Source of the DNA: Haloplanus sp. HW8-1 | Lineage (GTDB): Archaea > Halobacteriota > Halobacteria > Halobacteriales > Haloferacaceae | Assembly (NCBI RefSeq): GCF_023703795.1 | Contig: NZ_CP098518.1 | Location: 3,162,001-3,226,000 of the forward strand | DNA: 64,000 nucleotides | Direction: 5' to 3' | Shown here: one piece after another, positions 27,919 through 36,122 of the stretch | Position numbering within the stretch: position 1 is the stretch's first letter | How the letters are laid out: each line of letters starts with the position of its first letter | Position numbers and translations under genes: made by a program | Notes under the pieces: model-generated | The model's database searches: none | The model's input: only the letters and a program-made list of their open reading frames with translations | Told to the model about the DNA's origin: nothing

Positions 27919-29151
27919 ATGGACGTTCGCTTTCTCGGCGGTGCCGGCGAGGTCGGCCGGAGTGCCATCCTCGTGAACGACCGCCTCCTCCTCGACTACG
28001 GGCTGCTGACCGGGAACCCGCCGCGGTTTCCGGTCGAATCCCCCGATCCGGACGCGGTCGTGGTCGGCCACGGACATCTGGACCACGTCGGCGCCGTCCC
28101 GTCGCTCCTCTCGGGCGATCGGCGGCCGCCAATCCACTGGACGCCGCCGACCCGGGAGTTGGCGCTCACGCTCGCCCGCGACACGCTGAAACTCCACGGC
28201 GGGTCGTACCGGTGCCCGTTCACGGAGAACGACGTCAAACGCGTCACCGAGGTTTCGCGGACACACGGATACCGAGAGACGTTCGAGGCGGCCGGCCACG
28301 AGGTGACGTTCTACAACGCCGGCCACGTTCCCGGAAGCGCCCACGTTCTCGTCGACGACGGCGGCACTCGGCTCTTCTATACGGGCGATTTCCACACCGA
28401 CGACCAGCGCCTCGTGTCGGGGACGACCGCACGACCCGACGCGGACGTCGTCATCTGTGAGAGCACGTACGCCGACGTCGACCACGAGGATCGGGCCGAC
28501 GTCGAGGAGCGGTTCGTCCGGAGCGTCGAGACGACGCTCTGGGAGGGCGGAACGGTCGTCGTTCCGGCGTTCGCGATCGGACGCACACAGGAGATGATGC
28601 TCATCTGTGACACGTACGACATCCCCTGTTACGTCGACGGGATGGGGACGCGCGTCACCGAGATGCTACGGCAGTACCCCGAGTTCATCCGGGATGCCGA
28701 TGCGCTTCGGCGTGCGAAGTCGCATGCGCGATTCGTCACCGGCCGCGACGGACAGCGCAAGCGCATCGCCGAACAGCAGGCAGCGATCATCACCACCAGC
28801 GGAATGCTGTCCGGTGGGCCCGCGATGACGTACATTCCCGAGATTCGCTCTAACCCGGTGAACAAGGTCACGATGACCGGCTATCAGGTCGAAGGAACTC
28901 CTGGGAGGGACCTCATTGAGTCGGGTCGCGCCGAAATCGACGGACGCGTGATGCCCGTGAGTGCCCAGGTCGAACGGTACGATTTCTCCGCCCACACCGA
29001 CCGGGACGGGCTGTTTGCGTTCCTCGACTCCTATCGGGACGCCACGGTACTCGTGAACCACGGCGACCGCTGTGAGTCGTTCGCCGCCGACCTCGCCAGC
29101 GAGGGGTTCGACGCGTCGGCCCCGACGACCGGCGACGAGATCACCGCCTGA
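27919..29151 (+). CDS. Beta-CASP metallo-beta-lactamase ribonuclease
   Basis: A nuclease of 410 residues from the CPSF73/RNase J superfamily. The metallo-beta-lactamase motifs are GHGHLDHVG (HxHxDH, near residue 52), GHVPGSAH and TGDFHTD. The beta-CASP part has CESTYAD, AFAIGRTQE, TTSGMLSGGP and FSAHTD, and it ends with VNHGD. There are no N-terminal KH domains, so it is not aCPSF1 and is closer to aCPSF2-type proteins. It probably processes RNA ends. The ATG at 27919 begins the family start MDVRFLGGAGEVG. Confidence 0.85.
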   Translation: MDVRFLGGAGEVGRSAILVNDRLLLDYGLLTGNPPRFPVESPDPDAVVVGHGHLDHVGAVPSLLSGDRRPPIHWTPPTRELALTLARDTLKLHGGSYRCPFTENDVKRVTEVSRTHGYRETFEAAGHEVTFYNAGHVPGSAHVLVDDGGTRLFYTGDFHTDDQRLVSGTTARPDADVVICESTYADVDHEDRADVEERFVRSVETTLWEGGTVVVPAFAIGRTQEMMLICDTYDIPCYVDGMGTRVTEMLRQYPEFIRDADALRRAKSHARFVTGRDGQRKRIAEQQAAIITTSGMLSGGPAMTYIPEIRSNPVNKVTMTGYQVEGTPGRDLIESGRAEIDGRVMPVSAQVERYDFSAHTDRDGLFAFLDSYRDATVLVNHGDRCESFAADLASEGFDASAPTTGDEITA

Positions 29152-29157
29152 GCCGGA

Positions 29158-29961
29158 TCACTCCGCGGTGTCGACGACCTCGTAGTTGATGTTGCTATCG
29201 CGGAGGCGGTCCAGATGCGTCGAGAGTTCGTCGGCCACGGCGAGCAAGAGGACGTCGAGTCCCCTGGCGGCGGCCTCCCCCACCGCCTCCGGGGTTCCGA
29301 ACCGGATGTCGGGGTCGAGATCCGCCGCCTGTGCGGCCGCGAGCGCCTCGGTTCCTGCCGTCGCGAGCAGGTCCGCCCCGGCGGCTTGGTCGACGATCGT
29401 TTCGGTGGTGACGTCGGCGCTCCCGCCATCCTGCACCCGGGGTATCGAGACGGCGGTCACGCGACCCAACTCGTAGTCGAGGACGCCCTCGAAGTCGGTG
29501 ACGCCCACGTCCCGTCCCGCCTCGGCGGTCGTGACCGAAACTGCAGTTGTACTCCCCGCGGCGCCGGGCGTCGCGCGCAGGACGCCGTCCCGCATCGACA
29601 GCGAGACTGCTTCCCCTTCCGCGATGGACGCCGTGGCCAGGGCGGTCTCGATCTCCACCTGCCCGATTACGTCCTCGGCAACGTGCGTGACGAAATCGCG
29701 GAGTTCGTCGGTCTGGGTGATGAGCCAGTCGACACCCTCCTTGGTCACCTCGTAGCGGCCACGGCCGGGACTCCGCACGTATCCCTCCTCGGTGAGTCCC
29801 TGCAGGTAGTCGCTCACCGCTTGGGCCGTGATCCCGATGTCGTCGGCGATCTCCCGTTGACTGACTGCTGGCTGTCGCTCCGCGATACCCACGAGGATCT
29901 GATACCGGGTCGCCGAGCGCTTGCTCCGCAGGACGCCCGAATCGTCGCCAGTCCCTGCCAT
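29158..29961 (-). CDS. Winged-helix transcription regulator (MarR-type HTH) with C-terminal sensor domain
   Basis: A protein of 267 residues. The N-terminal winged helix has VSQREIADDIGITAQAVSDYL as helix-turn-helix and GRGRYEVTKEG as wing. The remaining 190 residues are an alpha/beta domain (DVGVTDFEGVLDYELG and later IRFGTPEAVGEAAARGLDVL) that may bind a ligand; I do not know it by name. ATGs at 29961 and 29967 are equally good; the frame extends further upstream to 30081 without family-like sequence. An AT-rich patch (29990-30060) upstream may hold its promoter. Confidence 0.75.
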   Translation of the reverse strand: MAGTGDDSGVLRSKRSATRYQILVGIAERQPAVSQREIADDIGITAQAVSDYLQGLTEEGYVRSPGRGRYEVTKEGVDWLITQTDELRDFVTHVAEDVIGQVEIETALATASIAEGEAVSLSMRDGVLRATPGAAGSTTAVSVTTAEAGRDVGVTDFEGVLDYELGRVTAVSIPRVQDGGSADVTTETIVDQAAGADLLATAGTEALAAAQAADLDPDIRFGTPEAVGEAAARGLDVLLLAVADELSTHLDRLRDSNINYEVVDTAE

Positions 29962-30102
29962 CGCCATCACTCCGGCTGCACTCCCCAAGTATCTTTGTGA
30001 TAGTACGGGTGTAATTGGCGAGATAGCCGAAAAAGGAAGATATAGATTCATTAGAACAAGTTGATTTGTCCAACGTTTCACGGGAGTTGTCGTTCGAGGC
30101 GC

Positions 30103-30834
30103 TTACCGATCCCACCGATCGGCGCCGTTTCCGAGGTCGTTCTCGAAGACGACCGACAGCAGATGTCGGTGGGCCGAACGCAGGTGTTGGCTGACGGTCT
30201 CCTGACTGATGTCCATCGTTTCGGCCAGCGCCGACTGGGTGACGTCGCGCGGCCGTTCGAAATAGCCTTCGTCGTGGGCGAGACGCAGCGCCTGCCACTG
30301 TCGATCGGTGAGGCGCGCTTGCAGGGTCGCCCGGAAACGACGCCGCGTCAGAAACGGCGGCGCGACGGGCCGGTCGGTGACGGCGACGACCTGCATCGAG
30401 GGGTGGGCCGTCCGGACCGTCTCGACGACCGTCTCCGTCGACCGGGTGGGCGGCAGGTGTGCCGTCAGTCGGGATCCGTCGTCGTCGGCGTGAGCGTCCG
30501 AGAGGATCGCCCCGGCGTCGGTCACCGATCGCACGGCGGCGTCGTCGACGGCGACCTCGAGGAGCGCCTCCCCGTCCCGTCGATCCAGCAGGACGGCACG
30601 CCGTGTGCGATCGCAGGCCTCGACGGCGTCGGCGACGCGGTCGGACCCCCCTTCGACCCCAAAATATTCCAGCGTGTGTTCGTGTTCCCCCGCCGAGGGG
30701 ATCGTCTCGAGAACGTCCACCCGACAGCCGAGTTCCCGGGATGTGTAGACCAGCGGATACGCGGGATCGTGGAGTGCGAACTCCACCTCGGTGATGCTTC
30801 GGGCCGAGGACGTGCCGACGTCGTTCGGGTTCAT
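30103..30834 (-). CDS. HTH_10 (Bat-type) transcription regulator
   Basis: A regulator of 243 residues with the C-terminal HTH_10 domain also found in Bat: LTDRQWQALRLAHDEGYFE followed by VTQSALAETMDISQETVSQHL. The N-terminal 170 residues form the sensor-like domain common in this haloarchaeal family and include no recognisable PAS, GAF or metal motif. Targets are unknown. It is divergent from the histidine kinase gene across a 271-bp region. Confidence 0.8.
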   Translation of the reverse strand: MNPNDVGTSSARSITEVEFALHDPAYPLVYTSRELGCRVDVLETIPSAGEHEHTLEYFGVEGGSDRVADAVEACDRTRRAVLLDRRDGEALLEVAVDDAAVRSVTDAGAILSDAHADDDGSRLTAHLPPTRSTETVVETVRTAHPSMQVVAVTDRPVAPPFLTRRRFRATLQARLTDRQWQALRLAHDEGYFERPRDVTQSALAETMDISQETVSQHLRSAHRHLLSVVFENDLGNGADRWDR

Positions 30835-31105
30835 GACCGTGCCATCTCCGTTCGCACCGACGTACCGACCGTCGGAACGGAGCGGTGTCTCGCTATACGT
30901 TCGGACTCGATCGACAAATGTTCGGTGGCTACTGTGGTGGGTGCGAGATCACCACCGATCCGGGAGCGACTTACGTCCCGCGATCGACCCGATACTGGCT
31001 GTGCGGGGCGTCGAGGAGGACCGACGCTCGCTTTCGGCGGATGAAATCAGGGGTGATAATCGGATCCAGTCGTTTATGTAACGAGTTCTCGATGCCTCGG
31101 ATAGA

Positions 31106-32212
31106 ATGGTTTCGAAGGGGGACCTGGGGGTGAGCTACCTCATCTGTGTCGGCGTCGTGCTTTTCGGCACGCTGAGCACCGGCATCGTGGTCCCGCTCGG
31201 AGAGTTGCTCGCCCCCTCGACGTCCCTGCTTGGCCTCACGATGGGCGTGATGGTCGTCGGTGGCTTCACGATGACCGGCGTCGGGTTGGCGAACAGCCGC
31301 ATCGACGACCACCGGGTGTGGCGCGTAGCCACCTGGTCGACGGTCGGCTTGGGCGTCCCGACGCTGCTCGCCGTCGTGTTCCTCCTCTTGGCACCGTCGT
31401 CGCTCCGAGTGGCCGGCTGGCAGAACGTCGTCACGGTCAACATCGCGGCCGGGGGCGTCGTCGGCGTCCTCGCGGGCGCGCTCTTCGAGTTACGCGCGGA
31501 ACACGAACGAGCCCGAACGCTGAACCAGCGCAACACCGTCTTCCTGCGTCTGTTCCGCCACGACATCCGGACCAGCATCAACATCGTCCGCGGGCACGTC
31601 GACATGCTCGACGGCGATTCGGCGGCGCCCGTCGACGTGATCCACGAGCAGATCGATCACATCGAACGGCTGAGCGACGCCGCGAACCGTCTCGAAGACC
31701 TCGAATCGACGACGGAGACGGAACCGATCGATCTCGGACGGCTCGTCGAGGACCGTATCGCCGACCTCCGACGGACGAACGACGCCGTGACGGTCGAAAC
31801 GGAGATCCGGCCCGAGACGTACGTGTGGGCGAACGATCTACTGGCGTCGGTCGTCGACAACCTGCTTCGGAACGCGGTCGAACACAACGACGACGATCCG
31901 TGGCTGGCCGTGAGCGTCCGCCCCGGCGGGCCGCGGACGAGCGCGGTCGAACTACAGGTCCGGGACGACGGGCCGGGGTTTTCCGCCGCCGAACTCGCGG
32001 TCCACGCCGAGGCGACCGAGACGCCGCTCCAGCACAGCGACGGGATCGGCCTCTGGCTGGTTCGGTGGATCGTCGACTCCCTCGACGGCGAGGTGTCCGT
32101 CAGCAACCACCCCACGGGCGGCGCCGTCGTCAGCGTCACGCTCCCCGCGGCCGACCCTGCGTCGTCCCGCCGCCGGTCCCGGGTTCCGGGGCTGTCGTCG
32201 ATCCGGGAGTAG
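31106..32212 (+). CDS. Membrane sensor histidine kinase
   Basis: A kinase of 368 residues. The N-terminal 125 residues contain four hydrophobic helices with short loops (a 4TM-type sensor). The dimerisation and phosphoacceptor motif is FRHDIRTSINIVRGH with His152. The ATPase domain has the N-box VVDNLLRNAVEHN, G1 DDGPGF and G2 DGIGLWLV. No response regulator gene is adjacent. The stimulus cannot be told from the sequence. Confidence 0.88.
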   Translation: MVSKGDLGVSYLICVGVVLFGTLSTGIVVPLGELLAPSTSLLGLTMGVMVVGGFTMTGVGLANSRIDDHRVWRVATWSTVGLGVPTLLAVVFLLLAPSSLRVAGWQNVVTVNIAAGGVVGVLAGALFELRAEHERARTLNQRNTVFLRLFRHDIRTSINIVRGHVDMLDGDSAAPVDVIHEQIDHIERLSDAANRLEDLESTTETEPIDLGRLVEDRIADLRRTNDAVTVETEIRPETYVWANDLLASVVDNLLRNAVEHNDDDPWLAVSVRPGGPRTSAVELQVRDDGPGFSAAELAVHAEATETPLQHSDGIGLWLVRWIVDSLDGEVSVSNHPTGGAVVSVTLPAADPASSRRRSRVPGLSSIRE

Positions 32213-32293
32213 CGATCGCTGGCCGATACCCACCGCGTCGCTCGTCGGCCGACCGTCGGGATTAACGGGACTGGATCGGCTATCGGACCGACG

Positions 32294-32731
32294 ATGCCCG
32301 CCCCCGACGTGTACGACCACGTGTCGCCGGCGACCGCCGACCTCCCCGACGGAACCTATCGCGTCGTCGGGACGACCGACCGGACCGTGACACTGCTCCG
32401 GGTCGGCACTGCCGACGGCCGGCGCGTCGTCACCGGCGAGACGGTCACCGTCGACCGCGACGCGTTCGACGGATTCGAACCGGCCGCGAACCCCGACGGG
32501 AACCGGTCGCCCGCTGCCGTCGTCGCCTCGGCCGCCGGGGCGGGCTACTGGTCCCTCCGGGCGTTCGTGCGGGAACTGCGCTCGCGCCCGCTCCCGGCCG
32601 CCGCCGCGCTGGCGCTCGTGCTGTTCGGCCTCGGCGGCGACCGTATCGTCCGGCTTCCGGACCTCGCCTTCGGCGGACTGATCTTCGCGGGGAGTCTCGC
32701 CCTCGCGTACCTCGGGAGCGGCCGGTCGTGA
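32294..32731 (+). CDS. Hypothetical haloarchaeal membrane protein
   Basis: A protein of 145 residues. A soluble beta-rich N-terminal part (DGTYRVVGTTDRTVTLLRV...GRRVVTGETVTV) precedes two hydrophobic helices near the C-terminus (AAAALALVLFGLGG and GGLIFAGSLALAYLG). I do not recognise a named family. Codon use is normal for the genome. It lies beyond the broken end of the dehydrogenase remnant. Confidence 0.55.
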   Translation: MPAPDVYDHVSPATADLPDGTYRVVGTTDRTVTLLRVGTADGRRVVTGETVTVDRDAFDGFEPAANPDGNRSPAAVVASAAGAGYWSLRAFVRELRSRPLPAAAALALVLFGLGGDRIVRLPDLAFGGLIFAGSLALAYLGSGRS

Positions 32732-32800
32732 CCGCCGGTACGTGCCGACGGACCCGTCGCGTCGGGGTCGGTACGCCGACGGGTCGGCCAACTGGGTGGC

Positions 32801-33022
32801 GACGGCGCCGAGCAGGATGGCGTCGAAAGCCGCCAGTCGGTCTAGCCCGTCGTCGGGCATGAGCGCCCCCTCGTCGAGGTAGCGCTCGCTCCCCCAGTCG
32901 AACCACGTCGGTTCCACCCCGACGCCGTCCGCCGCCGCGACGTCGACCCGCAGCGGCACGACCGCCTCGACCACCTCGTTCCCGATACCGTCGCCGGGAA
33001 CGACCGCGATGTCGTAGGACAT
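32801..33022 (-). pseudogene. Truncated isopropylmalate/isocitrate dehydrogenase-family gene
   Basis: The first 74 codons match the N-terminus of the decarboxylating beta-hydroxyacid dehydrogenases (LeuB, tartrate dehydrogenase): YDIAVVPGDGIGNEVV, then WGSERYLDEGALMP and FDAILLGAV. Homology ends at the point where the substrate loop should begin. The frame stays open but runs antisense through the neighbouring gene without similarity. A TATA-like CTTTATGC (minus strand, 33045-33052) still lies 23-30 bp before the ATG, so the loss was at the 3' side. Confidence 0.75.
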
Positions 33023-33069
33023 GGGCGTGGGTGTCGGGGTGCGAGCATAAAGGACCGGGAGGCGTGCCC

Positions 33070-34212
33070 TCAGCCCGCTGCACAGTTGTTCGGGCCGAGT
33101 TCGAGTTCGAACGCCTCGTCGTCGTCGGGGACCTCCCGCCCGAGGTTGACGGCGACGATGCGCTCGGCGTTGGCCGGTTCCGCGCCGACGCGAGTCGCGT
33201 GATCGACGAACGCCGCCTCGTCCATTCCGAAGACGGCGAGTCGCTCCCGCAGGTCGTCGAGGCGGGCGACGGCCGGACTCGTCCCCTCGGGACCCGCCTC
33301 GGCGTGGCCGGGTGCGATCAGTGTCTCCCCCGAAACCCGTTCGAGCCGGTCGGTGAGCGTCGCGTACAGCTCTCTGGCCCGTCCTCTGGGGTCGGCGCCT
33401 TCCTGCAGGTCGGGCCGCGCAACGCCGTCGAGAAAGAGGCTGTCGCCGGTCAGGAGACAGCCGTCGACGTCGAAGCCGGTCATGCCCGTCGTGTGACCGG
33501 GAAGCGCCGCCGCCGTCATCGCCGTCCCACCCACGTCGAGGGTATCGCCGTCGGCCACGGCCTCGAATCGCTCGGCGTCGACGACACCGCGGTCGATCGA
33601 ACCCTGCGGGAGGACGGCCACCGCGCCGGTCGCCGCCGCGAGCGCCCGCACGCCGCTCACGTGGTCGGCGTGGACGTGCGTGTCGACGGCGTAGGTCAGG
33701 TCGACCCCCAGTTCGGCCGCGTCGCTCCGGTAGCGGTCGACGAACGCGCGCAGCGGATCGACCACCGCCATCTCGCCGTCCCCGACGACGGCGTAGCCGA
33801 GACATCCGCTCGCGGGCCGGCGGTACTGGTAGACCGTCCGACCCTCCCGTTCGGCGACGACGGTTCGGTCGTACAGCCGTGCCCACGCGTCCATCCCGCC
33901 GGCCAAGTTCTCGGCGTCGATGCCCGCCGCGACCAGTTGGTCGGCCACCTCGGCGCTCGCCTCGCCGTGCGGGCAGACGACGACGACCGGTTCCTCGACG
34001 TCGGCCGGCACGAGGTCGCTCACGTCGCCGGAGACGCCCGCGGCGACGAACTTCATGTACGGTACGTGGACACGGGTGACAGACGGCGACTCGATCCGCC
34101 AGCGTTCCACCTCCTCGCGGTTCCGCACGTCGAGGAGCGTCATCGGCTCGCCCGCGGCGAGTCGCTCGCGGAGCGTCGACGGCGCGAGTTCCCCTGCGGT
34201 GTGGGCTGTCAT
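33070..34212 (-). CDS. Rhodanese/persulfide dioxygenase-like fusion
   Basis: A fusion protein of 380 residues. The N-terminal rhodanese domain has TLLDVRNREE and the active-site Cys80 in VVVVCPHGEAS. The following metallo-beta-lactamase domain has THVHADHVSG (178 onward), PGHTTGMTG, LLTGDSLFLDGVARPDL and APGHA, the pattern of ETHE1-type persulfide dioxygenases. Together they could oxidise persulfide sulfur to sulfite and shuttle it to or from thiosulfate. The domain order, rhodanese first, is noted. The ATG at 34212 begins MTAHTAGELAP. Confidence 0.82.
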   Translation of the reverse strand: MTAHTAGELAPSTLRERLAAGEPMTLLDVRNREEVERWRIESPSVTRVHVPYMKFVAAGVSGDVSDLVPADVEEPVVVVCPHGEASAEVADQLVAAGIDAENLAGGMDAWARLYDRTVVAEREGRTVYQYRRPASGCLGYAVVGDGEMAVVDPLRAFVDRYRSDAAELGVDLTYAVDTHVHADHVSGVRALAAATGAVAVLPQGSIDRGVVDAERFEAVADGDTLDVGGTAMTAAALPGHTTGMTGFDVDGCLLTGDSLFLDGVARPDLQEGADPRGRARELYATLTDRLERVSGETLIAPGHAEAGPEGTSPAVARLDDLRERLAVFGMDEAAFVDHATRVGAEPANAERIVAVNLGREVPDDDEAFELELGPNNCAAG

Positions 34213-34294
34213 CGGCGACTCTACGCGCCGGACAGCGTTAAGCGTAGGGTGACGTGGGGCCAGGGTAATGACCCTCGCCGCCCTACGGCCCCGC

Positions 34295-34933
34295 ATGGAC
34301 GGTGACACGCTGGTCGAGACCCTGACCGAGAACCGGGCGACCGAACTCGACCGACTTGGCTCCGAGAAGGCGCTGGTGGCGACGACGGCCGCCCGACTCG
34401 ACCGGACGACAGTGCTCGCCGCCACCCACGACGCCGAACACCGCGCCGCGGAGACGTTCGCGGCGTGGGCGGCGGACGAACCCCACGACGCGGCACGTGA
34501 GACGTTCGACCGCGTCGCGGCGCGGGAACGCGACCACGCCGACCGAGTGGCCGGCCTGTTCGAGGGGGAGCCCCCGACCGCCGACCCCGATCCGGACGCC
34601 CTACACGATCACCTCCGGGGACTCGATGGGACGCCCGAACGAGTCGCTGCGGGACTGGTCGCCCGGCCGCTGGTGAGCGACCGCTCGCTCCTCCAGGTGG
34701 TGAACTTCTTCGTCAACGAGGCCGACGAGGCCGCCGCCGACGTCGTCCGCGGCCTGCGGTCGGAGACCCGCGATCTCGTCGACGACGGCACGGCCCTCCT
34801 CGATACCTGTTGTGACGAAGACGACGACTGGGATCGGGCGGCCGAGGCCGCCGACCGAACCGTCGCCATCGCCTACGCCGAGTACGAGGAGCACCTGACG
34901 GAGATGGGCGTCGACCCGAAACCGGTCTGTTAG
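34295..34933 (+). CDS. Ferritin-like/rubrerythrin-type helical protein
   Basis: An all-helical protein of 212 residues from MDGDTLVETL; an in-frame ATG at 34268 adds nine. Two helices carry ExxH-like elements (DAEHRAAE and ARERDHAD), and a later one has NEADEAAAD, suggesting a ferritin-like bundle that may hold a di-iron site. A CC pair lies near the end (DTCCDEDDD). Haloarchaeal homologues are, as I recall, sometimes labelled transcription antitermination protein without evidence. Function is uncertain. Confidence 0.6.
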   Translation: MDGDTLVETLTENRATELDRLGSEKALVATTAARLDRTTVLAATHDAEHRAAETFAAWAADEPHDAARETFDRVAARERDHADRVAGLFEGEPPTADPDPDALHDHLRGLDGTPERVAAGLVARPLVSDRSLLQVVNFFVNEADEAAADVVRGLRSETRDLVDDGTALLDTCCDEDDDWDRAAEAADRTVAIAYAEYEEHLTEMGVDPKPVC

Positions 34934-34969
34934 GGTCACGATCCTCCCGTCGCGACGCTTCGATCGCCG

Positions 34970-35839
34970 TCAGCCGTCCGCCCAGTCTGCCAGCCGCGAG
35001 CGGGCGAACCCGGTGAGTGCCCGCAGTTTCGACGGCTGCCGGATTCGTTCCATCTCCGCGTCGGTCAGTTCGAAATCGAACACGTCGAGGTTGGCCCGGA
35101 GGTGATCGCGGCTCGTCGCCTTCGGCACGGTACAGACGCCGTCGTGTTGGATGGCCCACCGGATCGCCACCTGCGCCGCCGTCTTGTCGTACCGTCGACC
35201 AATCGCCGTGAGCACGTCATCTCGGAGGACGCCCCCGTGGCCGAGCGGACTGTACGCCGTCAGCAGGATCCCGTGACGTCGACAGTACGACAGGAGGTTG
35301 CGCTGGTCCCAGTAGGGGTTGAACTGCACTTGATTCGTGAGGATCGGCACATCCACGAGTGACCGCGCCTCGTCGAGCAATCGAACGTCGAAGTTCGAGA
35401 CGCCGACGTGGCGCACCCGACCGTCCGCGACCAGGTCGGCCATCGCCGTTAGCGTCTCCGAGAGCGGGGTGGCGCCGGGCAGAGACACGGGGGAGAACGG
35501 GGGTTTGGCGTTCGGCCAGTGGATCAAAAGGAGGTCGAGGTAGTCGGTGTCGAGCCGACGGAGGCTCCGGTCGACCGACCGACGGACCGCCTCACGGCTC
35601 CGGGAGTCGCCGTCGAGTTTCGTCGTCAGGAAGACCGCTTCGCGGTCGACCGAACTCCGCTCGAGCGCGGCGCCGACCTGCCGCTCGTTGTCGTAGGCCT
35701 GGGCGGTGTCGACGTGCCGATAGCCGAGTTCGAGCGCCGTCTCGACGGCCCGGCGGCAGTCCTCGCCACGCAGACGCCACGTGCCGAGACCGACCGCGGG
35801 CACGTCGACGCCGCCGACGGTCACGGTGTCGCATGTCAT
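34970..35839 (-). CDS. Aldo/keto reductase
   Basis: NADPH-dependent oxidoreductase of 289 residues with the (beta/alpha)8 fold. The catalytic tetrad is visible: Asp and Tyr in HVDTAQAYDNE, Lys in LTTKLDG and His in LLLIHWPN. The cofactor region VPKATSRDHLRANLDVF is near the C-terminus. It resembles archaeal 2,5-diketo-gluconate-reductase-like enzymes; the physiological substrate is unknown. The upstream 283 bp (35840-36122) hold no recognisable gene. Confidence 0.88.
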   Translation of the reverse strand: MTCDTVTVGGVDVPAVGLGTWRLRGEDCRRAVETALELGYRHVDTAQAYDNERQVGAALERSSVDREAVFLTTKLDGDSRSREAVRRSVDRSLRRLDTDYLDLLLIHWPNAKPPFSPVSLPGATPLSETLTAMADLVADGRVRHVGVSNFDVRLLDEARSLVDVPILTNQVQFNPYWDQRNLLSYCRRHGILLTAYSPLGHGGVLRDDVLTAIGRRYDKTAAQVAIRWAIQHDGVCTVPKATSRDHLRANLDVFDFELTDAEMERIRQPSKLRALTGFARSRLADWADG

Positions 35840-36122
35840 ACAATACCACGGGGGGCGCGGCGACCTAAGGGTGACGCCCGACGAGGGATCGTTCGGAGAG
35901 TCGCGACCTCACCGCCTCCCGTCGTGTCAACACCGGCCGCGTGCGACCTCGGGGTCCGGACGGTCGTCCTCGTCTTCGAGCATCGTCGCTCGAAGAGGGC
36001 AATTTATCGACGGAGTACGGAACCGTATCACGCAGGGACTAACGGCCGGTTCATCGTTTCGAACGCACTTCCCCCTCATCCCGTGGTCGACTCTACCATC
36101 TAGCCACCGGATCCGCCAGGCA
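35840..36122. other. Gene-free spacer before the HD-domain gene
   Basis: I see no gene. G+C drops in its second half toward the HD-domain gene. No inverted terminal repeats or integrase fragment were found, and the sequence does not match the spacer on the other side of that gene. Confidence 0.5.

Noticed and set aside
30885-31133. An 82-codon plus-strand frame with YCGGCE and other cysteines
   Set aside because: It runs into the start of the kinase gene, has atypical composition, and the cysteines are too few for a clear metal site. It could be a remnant but I cannot support it.
31952-33886. A 644-codon frame on the minus strand containing the dehydrogenase N-terminus
   Set aside because: Only the 74 codons after 33022 show homology. 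The remainder is antisense to other genes and low in complexity.
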